A DNA stretch of 36,852 nt, taken from Raskinella chloraquaticus (SeqCode). GTDB lineage: Bacteria > Pseudomonadota > Alphaproteobacteria > Rhizobiales > UBA4765. The stretch is taken from the NCBI GenBank assembly GCA_002365175.1, contig DEZK01000026.1, positions 38,356 to 75,207 on the forward strand, read 5' to 3'. Positions 31,994 through 36,852 of the stretch are shown here, one piece after another. A program made the translations under genes and the position numbers. The notes under the pieces are model-generated. The model worked only from the letters and a program-made list of their open reading frames with translations. It searched no databases and was not told the DNA's origin. The stretch's first letter is position 1. Every line of letters starts with the position of its first letter.

Positions 31994-33415
31994 ATGGCCA
32001 CGATGCAATCCCCCGCGGCCGACCCGGCGATGAAGCCTGGACTGGACTATGGCGCGGCCTTCAAGGATGCCTGTCTCGCCGGCATCATCGCTTTTCTCAT
32101 CTTCGGCCTGCTTCTGGGCTACGAGACCCAGCAAACGCTGACAAATCAGATCATTCTCGTCCCGCGCACGATGTTGCTGGCAGGCGTCGTCGCTATTGTC
32201 GTCATCGGCCGTTTTCTGATCAATCTGTGGTCTGCTCATCGCGCGCAAACGCTCAAAACCGCGCCGACGAAGACAACCAACCCCTTGCTTTTGAAGCTTG
32301 AAGCGCAGGCCGGCCCCGCCTTTCTGATCGCCGCCGTCCTCTTTCCGGCGATTGTCATCATCGCTAATGGCGAATTGCAGTCATCGCGCTATCTCGTCGA
32401 TCTTGGGATCCTGCTGCTCACCTATGTGATGCTCGGCTGGGGGCTCAACGTCGTTGTGGGCCTCGCCGGCCTTCTTGATCTGGGTTATGTCGCTTTCTAC
32501 GCGGTTGGCGCCTATACCTATGCGCTGCTCGCAACCACACTCGTCAAACTGCCGGGCCTTGAATGGCTGGCCCCGTGGATGTTCTGGATCTGCCTGCCGG
32601 TCTCGGGGCTTCTGGCAGCTTTATGGGGCGTCATTCTGGGCTTTCCCGTATTGCGTCTGCGCGGTGATTATCTGGCCATTGTCACGCTCGCCTTCGGCGA
32701 AATCATTCGCCTCGTTCTGATCAACTGGGTCGATGTGACCAATGGCGGAGCGGGCATTTCCTCCATCCCGCGTCCGACCTTTTTCGGTCTGCCGTTCAGC
32801 GCCGCCGATAATGGCTTTGCCGCAACCTTCGGCATCACCTTTGATCCGATGCACCGCATCATCTTTCTCTATTATGTCATTGTGGCTCTTGCAGCTGTCA
32901 CCTTCATCGTGACGCTGCGCCTGCGCCGGCTGCCTATCGGGCGCGCCTGGGAAGCGCTGCGCGAGGACGAGATCGCCTGCCGCTCGCTTGGCATCAACAC
33001 CACCAACACCAAGCTCACCGCCTTTTCCATCGGCGCCATGTTCGGTGGCTTTGCCGGCTGCTTCTTTGCGGCAAGGCAGGGGTTCATCTCGCCCGAAAGC
33101 TTCGTCTTCATGGAATCGGCGATCATCCTGGCCATCGTCGTTCTGGGCGGTCTGGGCTCGATGCTGGGCGTCATCATTGCCACCATGGTGCTCATCGGCG
33201 GGCCGGAAATGCTGCGCAATGTCGAAAGCCTGCGCCTGGTGTTCGGCAGCGATTTCGACCCCACCAAATACCGCATGCTGATCCTTGGCATTGGCATGGT
33301 GCTCATCATGATCTGGAAGCCGCGCGGCCTTATTTCGACGCGAGAACCAACGGTGACGCTGGGTAAAAAAGCGCAAGCCATCTCCGGCGATTTCGTCAAG
33401 GAGGGTCACGGCTGA
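31994..33415 (+). CDS. livM: branched-chain amino acid-type ABC transporter permease LivM
   Basis: The 473-residue protein is the second permease. It has an N-terminal extension with two or three membrane segments (24-80), then the conserved LivM core: ILLLTYVMLGWGLNVVVGLAGLLDLGYVAFYAVGAY, FPVLRLRGDYLAIVTLAFGEIIRLVLIN and the EAA-like coupling loop RRLPIGRAWEALREDEIACRSLGINTTNTKL. Its TGA overlaps the livG ATG (TGATG). It pairs with LivH and binds LivG and LivF on the cytoplasmic side. Confidence 0.9.
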   Translation: MATMQSPAADPAMKPGLDYGAAFKDACLAGIIAFLIFGLLLGYETQQTLTNQIILVPRTMLLAGVVAIVVIGRFLINLWSAHRAQTLKTAPTKTTNPLLLKLEAQAGPAFLIAAVLFPAIVIIANGELQSSRYLVDLGILLLTYVMLGWGLNVVVGLAGLLDLGYVAFYAVGAYTYALLATTLVKLPGLEWLAPWMFWICLPVSGLLAALWGVILGFPVLRLRGDYLAIVTLAFGEIIRLVLINWVDVTNGGAGISSIPRPTFFGLPFSAADNGFAATFGITFDPMHRIIFLYYVIVALAAVTFIVTLRLRRLPIGRAWEALREDEIACRSLGINTTNTKLTAFSIGAMFGGFAGCFFAARQGFISPESFVFMESAIILAIVVLGGLGSMLGVIIATMVLIGGPEMLRNVESLRLVFGSDFDPTKYRMLILGIGMVLIMIWKPRGLISTREPTVTLGKKAQAISGDFVKEGHG

Positions 33416-34332
33416 TGCAAGTCCCTCTCTGGGAACACGACACGATCCTCAGTGTCGAACGCCTGACGATGCGCTTTGGCGGCCTCATTGCGATCAACGA
33501 ACTCTCGTTCAAGGCGGCACGCGGACATATCACTGCTGTTATCGGCCCCAATGGCGCCGGCAAGACCACTGTCTTCAACTGCATCACCGGCTTCTATAAG
33601 CCAACCGAAGGCCGCCTGGTTCTTTATCACGGCAAGCCGGGGAGCGATCTCCTCACCCCCCTCACCGACGGTGCGACGCCTGATATCAGCGACCAGCAAG
33701 GCCGGGTTTTCCTGCTCGAGCGTCTGCCCGACTATCTGGTGGCGCAAAAGGCGCGCGTTGCCCGCACCTTCCAGAATATCCGTCTGTTTTCCGGGATGAC
33801 GGTTCTGGAAAACCTGCTGGTTGCCCAGCATAACCATCTGATGCGGGCCTCAGGCTGGACACTCAAGGGCATCCTGGGGCTCAAAAGCTATCGCCAGGCG
33901 GAGGCAGCAGCCATCGCCAAGGCGCGGCAATGGCTTGAGCGCATCCATCTCACCGCGCGCGCCGATGATGCCGCCGGCGCCCTCCCCTATGGCGATCAGC
34001 GCCGGCTGGAAATTGCCCGCGCCATGTGCTCGGACCCGCAACTGCTCTGCCTTGATGAACCAGCCGCCGGCCTCAACCCGAAGGAAAGCGGCGAATTGAA
34101 CGCCCTGCTGCGTGGCATCCGGGCCGAGGGCCTGACCTCGATCCTGCTGATCGAGCACGATATGTCGGTAGTGATGGAAATTTCCGACCACGTCGTGGTT
34201 CTTGATTATGGCACCAAGATTTCCGATGGCACGCCCGATTTCGTGCGCAACGACCCCAAGGTCATTGCCGCTTATCTGGGCGCCGAGGACGAAGGCGAGG
34301 TCAAGGCCATTGAAGCGGAGGTGGGCGTATGA
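33415..34332 (+). CDS. livG: ABC transporter ATP-binding protein LivG
   Basis: The 305-residue ATPase has Walker A GPNGAGKT (44-51), signature LPYGDQRRLEIARA, Walker B LLCLDEP and a switch His in LLIEHDMSVV. An extra segment of about 35 residues lies between the first sheet and ARTFQNIRLF, as is common in Hyphomicrobiales LivG. The ATG follows AAGGAGG with about 9-bp spacing. It overlaps livF by 4 bases (ATGA). Confidence 0.92.
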   Translation: MQVPLWEHDTILSVERLTMRFGGLIAINELSFKAARGHITAVIGPNGAGKTTVFNCITGFYKPTEGRLVLYHGKPGSDLLTPLTDGATPDISDQQGRVFLLERLPDYLVAQKARVARTFQNIRLFSGMTVLENLLVAQHNHLMRASGWTLKGILGLKSYRQAEAAAIAKARQWLERIHLTARADDAAGALPYGDQRRLEIARAMCSDPQLLCLDEPAAGLNPKESGELNALLRGIRAEGLTSILLIEHDMSVVMEISDHVVVLDYGTKISDGTPDFVRNDPKVIAAYLGAEDEGEVKAIEAEVGV

Positions 34333-35051
34333 CCACCCTCCTCTCGGTTCGCGGCGTCAAGACCTATTACGGCTCGATCATCGCTCTCAAAGGCGTTGAT
34401 ATTGATGTCGAGGAAGGGAAGATCACGACGCTCATCGGCGCCAATGGCGCGGGCAAATCGACGCTGATGATGACGATCTGCGGCACGCCGCGCGCCCGCG
34501 AAGGCAAGATCACGTTTGACGGCAAGGACATCACCGCCTTGCCGACGCACGAGATCATGAGCCTGTCGATCGCCCAATCGCCCGAGGGCCGGCGCATTTT
34601 CCCGCGCATGACGGTGTATGAAAACCTCCAGATGGGCGCGGCCATCAACCAGCTCGCTTATTTCAAGGAAGACCTGGAGCGTGTCTGCGATCTCTTTCCG
34701 CGCCTCAGGGAAAGGCTTCAGCAGCGAGGCGGCACGCTGTCGGGCGGCGAACAACAGATGCTGGCTATTGCCCGCGCCCTGATGAGCCGGCCGCGCCTGC
34801 TGCTGCTCGACGAGCCCTCGCTCGGCCTTGCGCCCTTGATCGTCAAGCAGATCTTCGAGATCATCGCCGCCCTCAACAAGCGGGATGGATTAAGCGTCTT
34901 TCTGGTGGAGCAGAACGCCTATCATGCGCTCAAGCTCGCCCATCGCGGCTATGTGATGGTGAATGGGGTCATCACCCTGTCGGGCTCGGGCGCCGAATTG
35001 CTCGAGCGGCCTGAGGTGCGTGCCGCCTATCTCGAAGGCGGGAGGCACTGA
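34329..35051 (+). CDS. livF: ABC transporter ATP-binding protein LivF
   Basis: The 240-residue ATPase has Walker A GANGAGKS (37-44), signature LSGGEQQMLAIARA, Walker B LLLLDEPSLGLAP and the LivF-typical SPEGRRIFPRMTVYENLQMGA. It is the second nucleotide-binding subunit of the transporter. Its stop overlaps the start of the DUF6867 gene by one base (TGATG). Confidence 0.92.
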   Translation: MTTLLSVRGVKTYYGSIIALKGVDIDVEEGKITTLIGANGAGKSTLMMTICGTPRAREGKITFDGKDITALPTHEIMSLSIAQSPEGRRIFPRMTVYENLQMGAAINQLAYFKEDLERVCDLFPRLRERLQQRGGTLSGGEQQMLAIARALMSRPRLLLLDEPSLGLAPLIVKQIFEIIAALNKRDGLSVFLVEQNAYHALKLAHRGYVMVNGVITLSGSGAELLERPEVRAAYLEGGRH

Positions 35052-35500
35052 TGGAGCGCGCAGTCAACGCCAATGGCGGTACCACTGTCATCCTCTTGCC
35101 CTTCATCGCCCTCACCTTGATGTTGCTGGCAGCGATTGTGCGCCCGACGCTTGTCATCGAGGCCGGCATCGGCGACTTCCTGGTGATCACCTGCGCCATT
35201 GCCGCATGGGCGGCATGGCGCTTCGGATCGGCGATTGCCGCCACATGGCGCCCTTACACCCAGGTCGTGCTCTACGCTCTTCCGTTCGCCCTTGTCGTGC
35301 GCTGGGTTCACTATGCGCTGTTCAACGGCACCCTGCTGTCGCTTCATTATTATCTGATCGACCTCGTTGTCGTGCTGTCTCTGGCAACACTTGGCTATTT
35401 TCGCGTGAGGGCCAGCCAGATGGTGCGGCAATATCACTGGCTTTATACCAAGAAGGGTCTTTTTTCCTGGATACGCGCTGTGCCAGCGGAGGACGAATGA
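35051..35500 (+). CDS. DUF6867-type membrane protein of liv operons
   Basis: The 149-residue protein has four hydrophobic segments (about 13-35, 42-58, 73-92, 97-117) and the motif AATWRPYTQVVLYALPFALVVRWVHYALFNGTLLSLHYYLIDL, then RASQMVRQYHWLY, which I recognise from the small protein placed after livF in many Hyphomicrobiales (DUF6867). Function unknown; an accessory transporter subunit is possible. It overlaps livF by one base. Confidence 0.75.
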   Translation: MERAVNANGGTTVILLPFIALTLMLLAAIVRPTLVIEAGIGDFLVITCAIAAWAAWRFGSAIAATWRPYTQVVLYALPFALVVRWVHYALFNGTLLSLHYYLIDLVVVLSLATLGYFRVRASQMVRQYHWLYTKKGLFSWIRAVPAEDE

Positions 35501-35553
35501 TCTCTGCCTCCAGCCCTTTCCTTACGTTAGCGCCTTTCGCTTTACTCTCTCCC

Positions 35554-35663
35554 GGGGCATTCGCCCCTGAAGTCGCTGCCGCCGCAGCGCAGAATCGGCC
35601 CCTCAGGGGCAAGATTTCGGCGAAACCATGGACGGACAGCCAAAGCCGGGCTAAAACCCCGGC
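35554..35663 (+). promoter_or_regulatory. hairpin-rich leader before the substrate-binding protein gene
   Basis: Four short perfect hairpins follow one another: 35554-35567 (GGGGC/GCCCC), 35574-35589 (CGCTGC/GCAGCG), 35598-35610 (GCCCC/GGGGC core) and 35645-35663 (GCCGGG/CCCGGC). In addition 35563-35570 (GCCCCTGA) is exactly complementary to 35603-35610 (TCAGGGGC), so hairpins one and three compete with a long-range pairing. The structures could adjust the amount of binding protein relative to the membrane subunits. Confidence 0.5.
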
Positions 35664-35711
35664 AGCTGGGCCGTTGAAGTGCCACAGTGTTCATTGAATA
35701 GGGAGACTACC

Positions 35712-36839
35712 ATGTCCATCAAGCTGACCAAACGTCAGGTCTTGCTCGGCGGTGCGGCAGCCGGCGTCGGTTTGACGCTCGGCACCGAAGCCACCTTCGC
35801 GCAGGCCGCCCTCAAATTCGGTTGCGGCGGGCCGCTCACCGGCCCGAACGCCTCGTTCGGTGAACAGCTGCGCCGCGGCACCGAGGCCGCTGTTGATGCC
35901 GTCAATGCCGCCGGCGGCATGAACGGCGCCAAGATCGCCCTGCAATTTGGCGATGACCGCTCCGACCCGAAGGAAGGCGTCTCGGTCGCCAATAAATTTG
36001 TGTCCGACGGTGTCAAATTCGTCGTTGGTCACTTCAATTCGGGCGTCACCATCCCCGCTTCCGAAGTCTACGCTGAAGCGGGCGCGGCGATGATGACACC
36101 GTCTGCCACCAACCCCACCATCACCGAGCGCGGTCTGTGGAACGTCGCGCGCACCTGCGGTCGTGACGACCAGCAAGGCGTGATCGCCGGCGAATACATC
36201 GTCAAGAACAAGAAGACCGCCAAGGTCGCCGTCGTTCATGACAAGACGCCTTACGGCAAGGGTCTCGCCGACTTCACCAAGGCGACCATGAACAAGGGTG
36301 GCGTTACCGAAGTGATGTATGAAGGCATCAATGTCGGCGAGAAGGATTTCTCGGCGCTCGTCTCCAAGATGAAGCAGGCCAATGTCGACCTCATCTACTG
36401 GGGCGGCCTGCACACCGAAGGCGGCCTCATTGTCCGCCAGATGCGCGACCAGGGCCTCAACGCGGTCATGATGGCGGCTGACGGCATCACCACCAAGGAG
36501 TTCTGGACCGTTGCCGGTCCCGGCGCCGAAGGCACGCTGATGACCTTCCCGTCCGATCCGCGCAACAACCCGGCCGCGAAGGAAGCCGTCGCCAAGTTCA
36601 AGGCTGCCGGCTACGATCCGGAAGCCTACACGCTCTATTCTTACGCTGCGGTGCAGATCTTCGCCGCCGCCGCCGCCGAAGCCAAGACCAACGATCCGAA
36701 GAAGGTCATGGAAACCATCCGCAACGGCAAGGCGTGGCCAACCGTTATCGGCCCGATCGCCTATGACAAGAAGGGCGATATCACCCGCCCTGACTACGTC
36801 ATGTATGTGTGGAAGGCCGGCAATTACATCGAACTCTGA
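35712..36839 (+). CDS. periplasmic substrate-binding protein of the liv-type transporter
   Basis: The 375-residue protein is a LivJ/LivK-type binding protein (Peripla_BP_6). It has an N-terminal export signal (KLTKRQVLLGGAAAGVGLTLGTEATFAQA) with a likely cleavage after AQA, then FGCGGPLTGPNASFGEQLRRGTEAAVDAVNAAGG, the typical ligand-loop VVGHFNSGVTIPASEVYAEAGAAMMTPSATNP and FSALVSKMKQANVDLIYWGG. Ligand may be an amino acid, amide or another small acid. Start ATG 35712 has AGGGAG 6 bases upstream. It ends 13 bases before the window's right edge. Confidence 0.9.
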   Translation: MSIKLTKRQVLLGGAAAGVGLTLGTEATFAQAALKFGCGGPLTGPNASFGEQLRRGTEAAVDAVNAAGGMNGAKIALQFGDDRSDPKEGVSVANKFVSDGVKFVVGHFNSGVTIPASEVYAEAGAAMMTPSATNPTITERGLWNVARTCGRDDQQGVIAGEYIVKNKKTAKVAVVHDKTPYGKGLADFTKATMNKGGVTEVMYEGINVGEKDFSALVSKMKQANVDLIYWGGLHTEGGLIVRQMRDQGLNAVMMAADGITTKEFWTVAGPGAEGTLMTFPSDPRNNPAAKEAVAKFKAAGYDPEAYTLYSYAAVQIFAAAAAEAKTNDPKKVMETIRNGKAWPTVIGPIAYDKKGDITRPDYVMYVWKAGNYIEL

Positions 36840-36852
36840 GATGTGATCTCTA

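Noticed and set aside
32621..33409. 262-codon minus-strand frame opposite livM
   Set aside because: Rich in Asp, His, Lys and Gln as expected for the complement of a membrane protein gene; livM motifs on the + strand are unambiguous.
1..36852. tRNA, rRNA, CRISPR array, IS element, prophage or integrase
   Set aside because: Looked for by eye on both strands; no repeat array, transposase-like protein or tRNA-like cloverleaf was recognised.

Overview
The window is GC-rich chromosomal DNA with dense, tightly packed genes and many 4-base overlaps. Gene content points to an alphaproteobacterium of the order Hyphomicrobiales (Rhizobiales): a Usg-family protein, a D(-)-tartrate dehydratase very like the Bradyrhizobium enzyme, an AqpS-type arsenic channel beside an ArsR-ArsC fusion, and a liv operon carrying a DUF6867-type membrane protein. 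No rRNA, tRNA, IS element, phage gene or CRISPR array was seen. Genus cannot be set from this window.

Left part (1-7.6 kb, + strand): an AhpD-like protein closed by a clear intrinsic terminator, then the four-gene Anbu cluster: circularly permuted ATP-grasp, alpha-E protein, transglutaminase-like protein and the proteasome-like Anbu protease. It is followed on the same strand by D-tartrate dehydratase and an Hsp70-family ATPase. The Anbu cluster is a known but functionally unresolved set, thought to make or attach a peptide-like tag and couple it to a self-compartmentalising protease.

Middle (7.6-20.4 kb): a RelB/DinJ antitoxin with a perfect operator palindrome whose YafQ-type toxin is reduced to its first 14 codons; an SDR; a Usg protein; a translationally coupled DUF547 / SRPBCC / TIGR04283-type glycosyltransferase trio; a small secreted 8-cysteine protein; a GNAT; a LysR regulator divergent from an AhpD-like gene and a beta-hydroxyacid dehydrogenase, with an 11-bp perfect inverted repeat between them; another GNAT and a DMT exporter; then an arsenic locus (ArsR-ArsC fusion, AqpS channel, divergent MFS exporter) with an ArsR-type operator. 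The arsenate reductase P-loop has Tyr where Asn is the rule. An unusually AT-rich spacer precedes a secreted protein built of valine/proline/arginine repeats.

Right part: a minus-strand molybdenum hydroxylase cluster (30.7 down to 20.4 kb) with coxS-coxL-coxM structural genes in form II order and a form II AYRGAGR active-site loop, MoxR/VWA maturation proteins (CoxD, CoxE), split XdhC proteins (CoxF, CoxI), a molybdopterin-binding/MocA cytidylyltransferase fusion, and two LysE-family exporters plus an NTF2-like protein embedded among them. The substrate is unlikely to be CO. Divergent from it, 31.0-36.8 kb, is a branched-chain-amino-acid-type ABC transporter operon (livHMGF, DUF6867, periplasmic binding protein) with a hairpin-rich leader before the binding protein gene. 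The shared 0.4-kb divergent region holds a perfect 13-bp palindrome, so the transporter and hydroxylase may be co-regulated.
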